A DNA stretch of 64,000 nt from an uncultured Pelagibacteraceae bacterium (lineage in GTDB: Bacteria; Pseudomonadota; Alphaproteobacteria; Pelagibacterales; Pelagibacteraceae): NCBI GenBank assembly GCA_902558545.1, contig CACEEJ010000002.1, positions 1-64,000 of the forward strand. Direction: 5' to 3'. Positions 9,797 through 18,469 of the stretch are shown piece after piece (position 1 is the first letter of the stretch; every line of letters starts with the position of its first letter). Made by a program: the position numbers and the translations under genes. The notes beneath the pieces are model-generated. The model was not told where the DNA came from. It worked only from the letters and a program-made list of their open reading frames with translations, and did no database searches.

Positions 9797-10408
9797 TTAT
9801 TTTTTCTTTCTTTTGTAATTCTTAATTTCTAATTGTGGCGATCTTGTAAGTGCTAAAGATTTTTTTTTAACGTTCTTAGTAATTACTGATCCAGCTCCAA
9901 CAATACTATCTTTATTTATAGTAATTGGAGCAACTAAAGAAGAGTTTGAACCTATAAATACTTTATCTTGAATTTTTGTCTTATTTTTATTTATCCCATC
10001 ATAATTACAAGTAATTGTGCCTGCTCCAATATTTACTAATTTTCCAATTTGAGCATCCCCAACATAAGACAAATGGTTAACTTTAGATTTATTTCCTAAA
10101 GTACTTTTTTTAATCTCCACAAAATTTCCTACTTTGGATCCTGATTTTAAAATTGTACCAGGTCTAATTCTAGCATATGGACCAATCTCAACTTTATTTT
10201 CAATTTTACAATTTTCTAAATGTGAAAAAGATTTTACAATCACACTATTCCCAATTTTGACCTTAGGGCCAATAACCACATAAGGTTCTATAGTTACGTT
10301 ATTTCCAATTTTTGTATCTTTTGAAAAAAAAATAGTTTCAGGACCTATCATCTTTACGCCTAACTTTATAAATTTTTCTCTAAGTTTTTTTTGATTTAAA
10401 ACTTCCAT
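9797..10408 (-). CDS. glmU: Glucosamine-1-phosphate N-acetyltransferase (GlmU C-terminal domain only)
   Basis: Acetyl-CoA-dependent N-acetylation of glucosamine-1-phosphate, the step before UDP-GlcNAc. Only 203 residues long, it consists of a short N-terminal linker (about 1-20) and left-handed beta-helix hexapeptide repeats (about 22-185). The catalytic segment NHLSYVGDAQIG (His112, equivalent to E. coli GlmU His363) and NIGAGTITCNYDG are intact, as is the acetyl-CoA end region ALTRSPQ. The entire uridyltransferase (Rossmann) half of canonical 450-residue GlmU is missing, and the 69-bp gap upstream leads to a divergent gene, so it is not a sequencing frameshift. The pyrophosphorylase must be encoded elsewhere. 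It is probably cotranscribed with glmS. Confidence 0.85.
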   Translation of the reverse strand: MEVLNQKKLREKFIKLGVKMIGPETIFFSKDTKIGNNVTIEPYVVIGPKVKIGNSVIVKSFSHLENCKIENKVEIGPYARIRPGTILKSGSKVGNFVEIKKSTLGNKSKVNHLSYVGDAQIGKLVNIGAGTITCNYDGINKNKTKIQDKVFIGSNSSLVAPITINKDSIVGAGSVITKNVKKKSLALTRSPQLEIKNYKRKKK

Positions 10409-10477
10409 TTAGGATTGATTTACATTAAGTATATAAATTGATTAATTCACAATTTATTTCTTTAAAATACTTTTTAA

Positions 10478-11143
10478 ATGAAACAAAAATTTACAATTTT
10501 ATTTGATTTAGATGGTACATTAGTGGATACAGCCCCAGATTTAATCCGCGCACATAACCATGTAATGAAAAAATTTGGTTATCCTACAAAAACTTTAGGT
10601 GAATTAAAAAATGCTGTTGGCAAAGGAGCAAAAGCCATGATGGCAAAGGCTAATGGTCAGTGGAAATGGTTTGATGAAAAAATTCAAAATGAAATGACTG
10701 ACGAATTTTTATCTTATTATGGAAAAAATATTTTACATGAAAGTAAATTAATCAAAGGTGTAAAGGAATTTTTAAATTGGTGTAAAAATGAAAATATTTC
10801 TATGGCAGTATGTACTAATAAAACTGAACACTTAGCGGTTGATCTTTTAAAAAAAATTGGAATCTATGATTATTTTGAATATGTTGCAGGTTATAATACT
10901 TTTGAATATTGCAAACCAGATCCTCGACATTTAACAACTACTATAGAAATATTAGATGGTGATAAAAATAAATCATTGATGATTGGTGACAGTGAAACAG
11001 ATGCTAATGCTGCTAAGGCCGCTGAAATTCCAATAATTTTACTAAAATATGGATATACAGAAAAAAGATCTGAAGAAATTTATCATAATCACATAATAAA
11101 AGACTTTGTAGGTATTGAGAAAATAATAACTGAATATCTTTAA
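10478..11143 (+). CDS. gph: Phosphoglycolate phosphatase (HAD superfamily)
   Basis: HAD hydrolase expected to dephosphorylate 2-phosphoglycolate. The 221-residue protein has motif I FDLDGTLVDTAPDL (nucleophile Asp10, Asp12), the cap region rich in Lys (38-70), motif II CTNKT, and motif III KPDP...MIGDSETDANAA. The TAPDLIRAHN helix after motif I is characteristic of the Gph/PGP branch. It is divergent from glmU across 69 bp, which must hold both promoters. A 53-bp gap separates it from prpD; cotranscription is possible. The true substrate among small phosphate esters is inferred. Confidence 0.85.
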   Translation: MKQKFTILFDLDGTLVDTAPDLIRAHNHVMKKFGYPTKTLGELKNAVGKGAKAMMAKANGQWKWFDEKIQNEMTDEFLSYYGKNILHESKLIKGVKEFLNWCKNENISMAVCTNKTEHLAVDLLKKIGIYDYFEYVAGYNTFEYCKPDPRHLTTTIEILDGDKNKSLMIGDSETDANAAKAAEIPIILLKYGYTEKRSEEIYHNHIIKDFVGIEKIITEYL

Positions 11144-11186
11144 TATTGATTAATTTATTTTAACTATTAAAACAAATTCACAAATT

Positions 11187-11191
11187 AGGAG
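11187..11191 (+). promoter_or_regulatory. Shine-Dalgarno site fixing the TTG start of prpD
   Basis: AGGAG ends five bases before the TTG at 11197-11199. The next in-frame Met is about 40 residues in, beyond conserved N-terminal sequence, so this site decides the TTG start. Confidence 0.75.
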
Positions 11192-11196
11192 TTATT

Positions 11197-12699
11197 TTGT
11201 TATTACATACAGTTAAAGTATATCCGTCAAAAATTAATCTTCCAAAGAAAAAACAACTAGCATGGAAGATAGCTGAGATAGCAAGTGATAATGCAAAATT
11301 AAATAAAGATGCTATTGAAATGGTTATTAATAGAATTATTGACAATGCTTCTGTTGCGATAGCCTCTTTAAACAGAAAACCAGTAATTTCATCTAGAGAA
11401 ATGGCTTTAAAACATTCTAGAAAAAATGGTGCTACTATATTTGGAGTAAATTCTAAATTAAAATTTGATTGTGAATGGGCGGCGTGGTCAAATGGGACAG
11501 CTGTTAGAGAATTAGATTTTCATGACACTTTTTTAGCTGCAGATTATAGCCATCCTGGCGATAACATACCTCCGCTTATAAGTGTTGCACAACAAAATAA
11601 AAAAAATGGATTGGATTTACTAAGAGGAATAATTACAGCATACGAAGTTCAAGTAAATTTAGTGAAAGGAATCTGTTTACATAAGCATAAAGTTGATCAC
11701 ATTGCTCACTTGGGTCCAAGTGTAGCAGCTGGATTAGGAACAATGTTGAAACTAAATGCCGAAACTATTTATCAGTCTGTTCAACAGGCACTACATACAA
11801 CAATTTCTACAAGACAATCAAGAAAAGGAGAAATTTCAAGTTGGAAAGCTTATGCTCCAGCGCATGCAGGTAAACTTGCCATAGAAGCCGTAGATAGAGC
11901 TATGAGAGGTGAAGGAGCTCCTAGTCCAATTTATGAGGGTGAAGATAGTGTTATAGCAAGGATACTAGATGGTAAAAAAGCAAACTACAAAGTCCCATTG
12001 CCAAAAAAAGATGAAAGTAAAAAAGCTATTTTAGAGACATATACAAAAGAATATTCTGCAGAATATCAATCACAAGCATTAATTGATCTAGCTAAAAAAT
12101 TAAAAACAAAAATCCCTAATTTAAAACTTATTAAAAAAATTGATATATTTACAAGCCACCACACACATTATGTTATTGGTACAGGTGCTAATGACCCTCA
12201 AAAAATGGATCCTAATGCCAGCAGAGAGACATTAGATCATTCTATAATGTACATCTTTGCCGTTGCACTTGAAGATGGAGATTGGCATCATGTCAAATCT
12301 TATACAAAAGCTAGAGCTAGTAGAAAAAGTACAATCAAAATTTGGAGATCGATAAAAACATATGAAGACAAAAAATGGACAAAAAAATATCACGACCCAA
12401 ATCCAAAAAATAAATCTTTTGGAGCCAAAGTAGTTGTAACGCTTAACAATGGAAAAAAAATCACTGAAGAATTAGACAAAGCAGATGCACATCCATATGG
12501 AGCAAGACCATTTAAGAGAGAAAATTATATAAATAAATTTTTAACTTTGACCCAAGACATTTTGGATAAAAAAGAAAGCAATCGTTTTTTAAAAACAGTA
12601 CAAAATTTAAGAAATTTAAAATCAGGTCAACTTCATAAATTGAATATTGAAGTAAAAAGAAATAAATTAAAACGAAATAATAAAAAAGGAATTTTTTAA
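11197..12699 (+). CDS. prpD: 2-Methylcitrate dehydratase (MmgE/PrpD family)
   Basis: Dehydrates 2-methylcitrate to 2-methyl-cis-aconitate in propionyl-CoA catabolism. The 500-residue MmgE/PrpD protein contains the hallmark [16 protein letters not shown] near residue 96, [11 protein letters not shown], and the later [17 protein letters not shown] and GEDSV(I) segments. It starts with TTG preceded by a good AGGAG. It is the first gene of prpD-prpB-prpC, joined to prpB by a one-base TAATG overlap. No PrpR-type regulator, AcnD or PrpF gene is beside it, so the PrpD (not AcnD/PrpF) version of the cycle is present. Confidence 0.93.
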   Translation: MLLHTVKVYPSKINLPKKKQLAWKIAEIASDNAKLNKDAIEMVINRIIDNASVAIASLNRKPVISSREMALKHSRKNGATIFGVNSKLKFDCEWAAWSNGTAVRELDFHDTFLAADYSHPGDNIPPLISVAQQNKKNGLDLLRGIITAYEVQVNLVKGICLHKHKVDHIAHLGPSVAAGLGTMLKLNAETIYQSVQQALHTTISTRQSRKGEISSWKAYAPAHAGKLAIEAVDRAMRGEGAPSPIYEGEDSVIARILDGKKANYKVPLPKKDESKKAILETYTKEYSAEYQSQALIDLAKKLKTKIPNLKLIKKIDIFTSHHTHYVIGTGANDPQKMDPNASRETLDHSIMYIFAVALEDGDWHHVKSYTKARASRKSTIKIWRSIKTYEDKKWTKKYHDPNPKNKSFGAKVVVTLNNGKKITEELDKADAHPYGARPFKRENYINKFLTLTQDILDKKESNRFLKTVQNLRNLKSGQLHKLNIEVKRNKLKRNNKKGIF

Positions 12700-13595
12700 T
12701 GCACTTTGTAGAAAAAGAACCAAGTCAAAAAAGATTAGATTTTGATCAAAAATTAAAATCAAATAAAATATTAAGAGTTCCAGGTGCATACAATCCTTTG
12801 ACAGCAAAACTTATAGAAGAAATTGGATATGATGCTGTTTATGTATCCGGTGGAGTAATGGCTAATGATCTTGGTTTTCCCGATATTGGCTTAACAACTC
12901 TACAAGATGTTAGCACAAGATCTTATCTAATTTCGAGAGTAACTAATCTTCCAACAATAGTTGATATCGATACAGGATTTAAATCCTGTAAAGAAACCAT
13001 AGAAACATTTGAAGAATTCGGAATAACAGGAGTTCATTTAGAGGATCAAATTGAGAGAAAAAGATGTGGGCATCTTGATAATAAAGAACTTATTTCAACA
13101 GATGCGATGGTTAAAAAAATTAAAGAATGTGTTGCAGCTAAAAAAGATCAAAATTTTAAAATTATTGCACGTTCAGATGCTAAAAGCGTTGAAGGTCTCG
13201 ATAAAATGATTGATAGATGTAAGGCCTATATTGATGCTGGTGCTGAAATAATATTTCCAGAAGCTCTTCAAGATGAAAAAGATTTTGAAAAAGTTCGTAA
13301 AGAATTGTCTAGTTACTTGTTAGCTAATATGACTGAATTTGGTAAATCGAAATTATTTAATTACAAAGAATTAGAAAATTTTGGATATAATATTGTGATT
13401 TATCCTGTAACTACACAACGATTGGCTATGAAAAATGTGGAAGATGGATTAAGAGACATTTATGCAAATGGACATCAAAATAATATTATAGATAAAATGC
13501 AAACTAGGAAAAGGCTTTATGAATTAGTTGATTACGAAAAATACAATTCATTGGATGAAAAAATTTATAATTTTAGTACAGAAGGACATGAATAA
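12699..13595 (+). CDS. prpB: 2-Methylisocitrate lyase
   Basis: Cleaves 2-methylisocitrate to pyruvate and succinate. The 298-residue protein belongs to the PEP mutase/isocitrate lyase superfamily: PGAYNPLTAKL near the N-terminus, YVSGG, the metal-binding DIDTGF near residue 89, the catalytic loop RKRCGHLDNK near 126 (KKCGH class), and ARSDA after it. Start and stop overlap its neighbours by one base each (TAATG junctions with prpD and prpC), a sign of tight translational coupling. The identity is supported equally by motif and context. Confidence 0.95.
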   Translation: MHFVEKEPSQKRLDFDQKLKSNKILRVPGAYNPLTAKLIEEIGYDAVYVSGGVMANDLGFPDIGLTTLQDVSTRSYLISRVTNLPTIVDIDTGFKSCKETIETFEEFGITGVHLEDQIERKRCGHLDNKELISTDAMVKKIKECVAAKKDQNFKIIARSDAKSVEGLDKMIDRCKAYIDAGAEIIFPEALQDEKDFEKVRKELSSYLLANMTEFGKSKLFNYKELENFGYNIVIYPVTTQRLAMKNVEDGLRDIYANGHQNNIIDKMQTRKRLYELVDYEKYNSLDEKIYNFSTEGHE

Positions 13596-14719
13596 TGAGT
13601 GATGATATTAAAAAAGGCTTACTAGGTATTGTTGTTGATGAAACTGAAGTTTCAAAAGTAATGCCAGAAATAAATTCTCTTACTTATAGAGGTTATGCTG
13701 CTCAAGATTTATGTGAATATTGTAGATTTGAGGAGGTTGCATATCTAATCCTTAACAAAGATCTTCCAAATACTATTCAACTTAGAAAATTTGAAAAAGA
13801 AGAGAGAAATAACAGAGAATTAACTAAAAATTTATACGAAATAATAAAACACATGCCAAAGAAATCCCATCCTATGGATGTAGCAAGAACTGCAGTAAGT
13901 GTGATGGGTTTAGAAGACAAAGAAACTACAGACTCTAGCCCTGAGGCAAATATGAGAAAAGCTCTAAGAATTTTTGCAAAAACTCCAACTGCTTTAGCTG
14001 CTTTTTATAGAATTAGAAAAGGTAAAAAAATAATTAAACCTAAAAAAACATTAACGTTTGCTGAAAACTTTTTTTATATGTGTTTTGGTAAAGTTCCACA
14101 AAAAGAGATAGTTAAAGCATTTGATGTGTCTTTAATTTTATATGCTGAACATAGTTTTAATGTTTCAACATTTACTGCAAGAACAATCACTAGTAGTTTG
14201 TCTGATATTCATGGCGCAATCACAGGAGCTATTGCTAGTTTAAAAGGCCCACTTCATGGTGGTGCAAATGAAGAAGTAATGCATATGATGAACAAAATCC
14301 AAAAACCAGAAAATGCACTTAAATGGATTAATAATGCTTTAAGGAATAAAGAAGTAGTTATGGGGTTTGGTCACAGAGTTTACAAATCAGGAGATTCAAG
14401 AGTCCCTACAATGAGAGAATATTTTGGAAAAGTTGCCAAAATCAAGAAAGATAAAAAATTTGAGAAAATTTATGACATTGTTGAAAAGGTTATGATTAAA
14501 GAAAAAAATATCTACCCTAATGTAGATTATCCTACAGGGCCAACTTACCATCTAATGGGTTTTGATACTGATTTCTTTACACCAATATTTGTAATTTCAA
14601 GAATAACAGGTTGGTCTGCTCATATAATGGAACAACACGCAGCCAATAAACTTATTAGACCATTAGCTAGTTACAAGGGTAATAAACATAGAAAAGTAAT
14701 GGAATTAAATCAGAGATAA
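13595..14719 (+). CDS. prpC: 2-Methylcitrate synthase
   Basis: Condenses propionyl-CoA with oxaloacetate to 2-methylcitrate. The 374-residue citrate-synthase-family protein has the short (type II-like, archaeal/Bacillus size) architecture, with catalytic His in LHGGANEEVM, the second His in GFGHRVYKSGDSR, and an Asp in GFDTDFF near the C-terminus. The short length and operon with prpD/prpB favour PrpC over the housekeeping GltA, although PrpC enzymes often retain citrate synthase activity. It converges tail to tail with the methyltransferase gene, with a single base between the two stops. Confidence 0.93.
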   Translation: MSDDIKKGLLGIVVDETEVSKVMPEINSLTYRGYAAQDLCEYCRFEEVAYLILNKDLPNTIQLRKFEKEERNNRELTKNLYEIIKHMPKKSHPMDVARTAVSVMGLEDKETTDSSPEANMRKALRIFAKTPTALAAFYRIRKGKKIIKPKKTLTFAENFFYMCFGKVPQKEIVKAFDVSLILYAEHSFNVSTFTARTITSSLSDIHGAITGAIASLKGPLHGGANEEVMHMMNKIQKPENALKWINNALRNKEVVMGFGHRVYKSGDSRVPTMREYFGKVAKIKKDKKFEKIYDIVEKVMIKEKNIYPNVDYPTGPTYHLMGFDTDFFTPIFVISRITGWSAHIMEQHAANKLIRPLASYKGNKHRKVMELNQR

Positions 14720-14720
14720 T

Positions 14721-15350
14721 TCAGTTTTTCTCTATTTTTGCAAATCTACCATTAGATATTATTGAAGACTTAAAATTGTACTTTTCTATAAATTCATCTA
14801 TTGCTTTTTTAACTCCAGGTGCATAACTTAAATCATAGTCATCACACAAAACTACTCCATTATTTAAAATAACTTTTTTACAACTCTCTAAATCATTTTT
14901 AACAGTATTGTATTCATGACCACCGTCTAAAAATACATAATCTATTTTTTTCATGTCAATTTTATTTAAAATGTAATTAGAATTTCCTTTTATCAAATGA
15001 ATGTTGTCTTTAAATTTATTTAATAATTCTTTAACAGCTACTAAGCTATAAGGATTTTGTCTTTTTATATATTTAAAATAAATTGTTTTTAATGGATTTG
15101 AGAATTTTGTGTTTGGAATTATTTCATTCTTATTTTCATCATTTTCCTCAAATATGTCTAAACCGATATATTTAAACTCTTTTCCATGAATATTGTAAAG
15201 CAACTCACATACATTTCTTGCTGTGACACCATGAAAAACACCTACTTCAAGAAATGTTTTTGGTTTTTTTTTATTAATTTCATTTAAAAAAAGTTCTCCA
15301 ACACCTGCTTGCTTTAGACTAGTTTTGCGGAAATACTTTTTGTACTTCAA
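14721..15350 (-). CDS. Class I SAM-dependent methyltransferase, substrate unknown
   Basis: A 209-residue Rossmann-fold methyltransferase of the Methyltransf_24 / TylF-MdmC type. The SAM-binding motif I is FLEVGVFHGVTA (33-44), an acidic residue follows in YIGLDIFEEN, and the later VFLDGGHEYNTVKNDLE with CDDYD supplies the acidic metal/substrate residues seen in cephalosporin-hydroxylase-like and macrocin O-methyltransferases. No signal peptide or membrane segment is seen. It starts immediately upstream of, and runs in the same direction as, the nrdB stop side (1 bp gap), so it may be carried on the nrdAB transcript. A surface glycan or secondary metabolite substrate is plausible but unproven. 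Confidence 0.7.
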   Translation of the reverse strand: MKYKKYFRKTSLKQAGVGELFLNEINKKKPKTFLEVGVFHGVTARNVCELLYNIHGKEFKYIGLDIFEENDENKNEIIPNTKFSNPLKTIYFKYIKRQNPYSLVAVKELLNKFKDNIHLIKGNSNYILNKIDMKKIDYVFLDGGHEYNTVKNDLESCKKVILNNGVVLCDDYDLSYAPGVKKAIDEFIEKYNFKSSIISNGRFAKIEKN

Positions 15351-16367
15351 TTAACTAAATGCTTCTGCCCAAGTGCCTTGGGTCGATGCTTTAGAATACT
15401 CTGTTGCACGACCTTCGAAGAAATTCATATGCTCAACTGCATTAAGCATCGTATCTAACCATGTTAAAGGATTTTTTTGAATGTCATAAATTGGTTCTAA
15501 TCCTAATTGATCAAGTCTTCTATTAGCGATAAATCTAATATAATCTTTTACCTCTTGCGCTGTTAAACCTTCCATTGGACCCATTTCAAAAGCTAAATCT
15601 ATAAAAGCATCCTCATGTTCAACAATAATTCTACAAGCCTCATAAAGTTCTTTTTTTAATTTTGGGGTCCAGATTTCAGGATTTTCTTTTATAAACTCTT
15701 TAAAAATTCTAATCATAGAATTACAATGAAGAGTTTCATCTCTTACAGACCAAGTAACTATCTGTCCCATACCTTTCATTTTATTATGTCTTGGAAAATT
15801 TAATAAAATAGCAAAACTTGCAAATAACTGTAATCCTTCTGTGAAAGCACTAAACACAGCAACTGTTTTTGCAATATCCTCTTTTGAATTTACATTAAAA
15901 CCTTGCATGTAATCATATTTATCTTTCATCTCTTTATATTTCATGAAAGCTGAATATTCCGACTCAGGCATGCCTATTGTATCAAGCAAATGAGAGTAGG
16001 CAGCAACGTGTACTGTCTCCATTGCGGCAAAAGCTGTCATCATCATTAAAACTTCTGTAGGTTTAAAAACTGTTGTATAATGTCTTAAGTAACAATTATT
16101 CACCTCAACATCAGCTTGAGTAAAGAATCTAAAAATTTGTGTAAGTAAGTTTTTCTCTGGTTGAGATAAATTTTTTTGCCAATCTCTTACATCATCTCCA
16201 AGAGGAACTTCTTCGGGCAACCAGTGAATTCGTTGTTGAGTTAACCAGGCATCGTAGCACCATGGATATCTAAAAGGTTTATAAACAGGGTTTTCAACTA
16301 GCAATCCCATTTTTTTTGGTTGGATAATTTCTTTATTAATCTTCTCTGCTACTGACATGATAGGCAC
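15351..16367 (-). CDS. nrdB: Class I ribonucleotide reductase, small (radical) subunit
   Basis: Houses the diiron-tyrosyl radical cofactor used by NrdA to reduce ribonucleoside diphosphates. The 338-residue ferritin-like protein shows all expected ligands: Asp86 (TQADVEV), Glu117 and His120 (METVHVAAY), Glu177 (TEGLQLF), Glu211 and His214 (RDETLHCN). Tyr124, four residues after His120, matches the radical tyrosine of E. coli NrdB. There is no N-terminal ATP-cone. The start lies within the end of nrdA (19-bp overlap); Met1 and Met4 are both possible starts. Transcribed with nrdA. Confidence 0.96.
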   Translation of the reverse strand: MPIMSVAEKINKEIIQPKKMGLLVENPVYKPFRYPWCYDAWLTQQRIHWLPEEVPLGDDVRDWQKNLSQPEKNLLTQIFRFFTQADVEVNNCYLRHYTTVFKPTEVLMMMTAFAAMETVHVAAYSHLLDTIGMPESEYSAFMKYKEMKDKYDYMQGFNVNSKEDIAKTVAVFSAFTEGLQLFASFAILLNFPRHNKMKGMGQIVTWSVRDETLHCNSMIRIFKEFIKENPEIWTPKLKKELYEACRIIVEHEDAFIDLAFEMGPMEGLTAQEVKDYIRFIANRRLDQLGLEPIYDIQKNPLTWLDTMLNAVEHMNFFEGRATEYSKASTQGTWAEAFS

Positions 16368-18289
16368 TCCTCGTATTCTGGTTCTTCGTTAGTTGGTTGA
16401 TTTTTAGATTTATAAACATTGGCTGTAATATCAGTTGATTTAGCGTCATTAATATTTTCAGCACGTTGAATTGATTTTGATCTACAATAATAAAGGCTCT
16501 TTAAGCCTTTCTTCCAAGCATCAAAATGAATTTTATGTAATTCTTTTTTATGAACATCGGCTGGTAAAAATAAGTTAACTGATTGTGCTTGAGATATGAA
16601 TGGGGTTCTGTCCCCACTTAATTCAATTATCCAATTTTGATTAAGCTCAAAAGCTGTTTTAAAGACATCTTTTTCTAGATCAGTTAAGAAATCTAAATGA
16701 TTAACAGATCCTTGGTTTGTAGTAATAGTAGACCAAGTTTCATCGTCGTTTTTACCATGACTTTGCAATATTTCTTCTAAATATCTATTTCTAACATTAA
16801 AAGATCCTGAAAGAGTTTTGTGTGTATAGCTATTAGCAGCAATTGGCTCTACTCCAGGTGAAGCACCTCCACAAATAATTGAGATTGAAGCAGTTGGGGC
16901 GATCGCTGTCTTGTTGGAAAATCTTTCTTTATAACCATACTCTGCTGCATCTGGACATGCCCCTCTCTCTTCAGCCAAATCTTTAGAAGCTTGATTAACT
17001 TTTTCATGAATATTTTTAAATATTTTTTTATTCCATGACTTTGCCATTACAGACTCAAGTGGAATTCTATTTTTTTGTAAAAAAGAATGAAAGCCCATTA
17101 CACCCAATCCAACACTTCTTTCTCTTTCTGCAGAATATTTTGCATCTTTAAATTGATCTGGTGCTTTATTAATGAAATCAGATAAAACGTTATCTAAAAA
17201 TCTCATAACATCACTAATCATGTCTGGATCATCTTTCCATTCATCATATTTTTCTAAATTTAACGAAGACAAACAACATACTGCGGTTCTATCTCTTCCA
17301 TCTTTATCAATTCCTGTTGGTAAAGTTATTTCGCTACATAAGTTAGAAGTTTTAACAGTTAGATTTGCTAACTTGTGATGTTGAGGAATTTGTCTGTTAA
17401 CAGTATCAATGTAAATTATATATGGCTCACCTGTTTCAATTCTTGCAGTTAACAATCTTATCCATAAATTTCTTGCTGAAATAGTTTGTTGAACGCTACC
17501 ATCAGCAGGACTTTTTAAGGCCCATTGTTCATCTGTTTCTATAGCTCTCATAAACGCGTCTGAGATTAAAACACCATGATGTAAATTTAATGCTTTTCTA
17601 TTTGGATCACCACCAGTAGGTCTTCTCATTTCAATAAACTCTTCTATCTCAGGATGATCTATTGGAAGATAGCATGCTGCAGAACCTCTTCTTAATGATC
17701 CTTGGCTGATAGCCATTGTTAAAGAATCCATAACTTTTATAAAAGGAATTATTCCAGAAGTTTTTCCAACTCTTCCTATTTTTTCACCTATAGATCTTAG
17801 GTTGCCCCAGTAACTTCCAATTCCTCCACCCTTCGCTGCTAACCAAACATTCTCGCTCCATAAATCAAGAATACCTCCTAAGCTATCAGATGCTTCATTT
17901 AAAAAACATGAAATAGGTAATCCTCTTTTTGTGCCACCATTTGATAATACTGGTGTTGCTGGCATGAACCAAAGGTTGCTAATGTAATTATAAATTCTTT
18001 GAGCATGTAAATTATCATCTGCATAAGTACTTGCTACTCTTGCAAATAAATCTTGATAAGATTCGTTCAAACCTAAGTATCTGTCTTTTAAAGTTGCTTT
18101 ACCAAAGTCTGTAAGATTTGCATCTTTTGAACGATCAATTTTAATTATGATACCTTTGTCGTTTTGAAATAATTCTGTTTCGTGATTTAAGGAAAAAAGG
18201 TCAGGCTTATTTATTCTAGAAACTTCTTTAACATCAGGGCTGTATTCAGAGACAGCTTTTTTGAGGGCCTGAGAAAGAATCTTATTCAT
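16349..18289 (-). CDS. nrdA: Class I ribonucleotide reductase, large (catalytic) subunit
   Basis: Catalyses reduction of ribonucleotides to deoxyribonucleotides. The 646-residue protein has the active-site Cys128 in LPISCFLNEASDSL, the N-C-E catalytic set in SNLCSEITLP near residue 316, the second redox Cys in TAVCCLSSLNL, and a C-terminal CLSC tail that shuttles electrons. E. coli NrdA places the first active-site Cys at residue 225, so about 95 N-terminal residues, corresponding to the ATP-cone, are missing here. It overlaps nrdB and is preceded by a promoter inside a pair of NrdR-like boxes. Identification is firm; loss of overall ATP/dATP activity control is inferred. Confidence 0.95.
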   Translation of the reverse strand: MNKILSQALKKAVSEYSPDVKEVSRINKPDLFSLNHETELFQNDKGIIIKIDRSKDANLTDFGKATLKDRYLGLNESYQDLFARVASTYADDNLHAQRIYNYISNLWFMPATPVLSNGGTKRGLPISCFLNEASDSLGGILDLWSENVWLAAKGGGIGSYWGNLRSIGEKIGRVGKTSGIIPFIKVMDSLTMAISQGSLRRGSAACYLPIDHPEIEEFIEMRRPTGGDPNRKALNLHHGVLISDAFMRAIETDEQWALKSPADGSVQQTISARNLWIRLLTARIETGEPYIIYIDTVNRQIPQHHKLANLTVKTSNLCSEITLPTGIDKDGRDRTAVCCLSSLNLEKYDEWKDDPDMISDVMRFLDNVLSDFINKAPDQFKDAKYSAERERSVGLGVMGFHSFLQKNRIPLESVMAKSWNKKIFKNIHEKVNQASKDLAEERGACPDAAEYGYKERFSNKTAIAPTASISIICGGASPGVEPIAANSYTHKTLSGSFNVRNRYLEEILQSHGKNDDETWSTITTNQGSVNHLDFLTDLEKDVFKTAFELNQNWIIELSGDRTPFISQAQSVNLFLPADVHKKELHKIHFDAWKKGLKSLYYCRSKSIQRAENINDAKSTDITANVYKSKNQPTNEEPEYEECLSCQ

Positions 18290-18322
18290 AAAAGTTTAAT
18301 ATATTTTGTTATTAGTACGAAA

Positions 18323-18368
18323 ACAACTATATGTTGTAGGCGTTTGCTGTAAATATACTATATAAACA
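18323..18368 (-). promoter_or_regulatory. Paired NrdR boxes upstream of nrdA
   Basis: Two 15-bp elements, ACAACTATATGTTGT at 18323-18337 and TATACTATATAAACA at 18354-18368, share the core CTATAT and are offset by exactly 31 bp (three helical turns). That spacing and core match the known arrangement of NrdR boxes, through which the Zn/ATP-cone repressor NrdR shuts off ribonucleotide reductase genes when dATP is high. The first box is close to a perfect palindrome; the second is weaker. No nrdR gene is in this window. Confidence 0.7.
18326..18353 (-). promoter_or_regulatory. Candidate sigma70 promoter of nrdAB
   Basis: On the minus strand TTTACA (18353-18348) is followed after 16 bp by TATAGT (18331-18326), about 37 bp before the nrdA start. 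The -10 hexamer lies inside the proximal NrdR-like box and the -35 abuts the distal box, a typical repressor layout. Confidence 0.55.
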
Positions 18369-18469
18369 TTTTAACAACAGAACATTTATAGAATGCGACA
18401 ATATGATAATCAACAAAAAAATTAAATTTTTTCCAAGAAATTAACATAAAAAGAGTAAGTAATTGTCTC

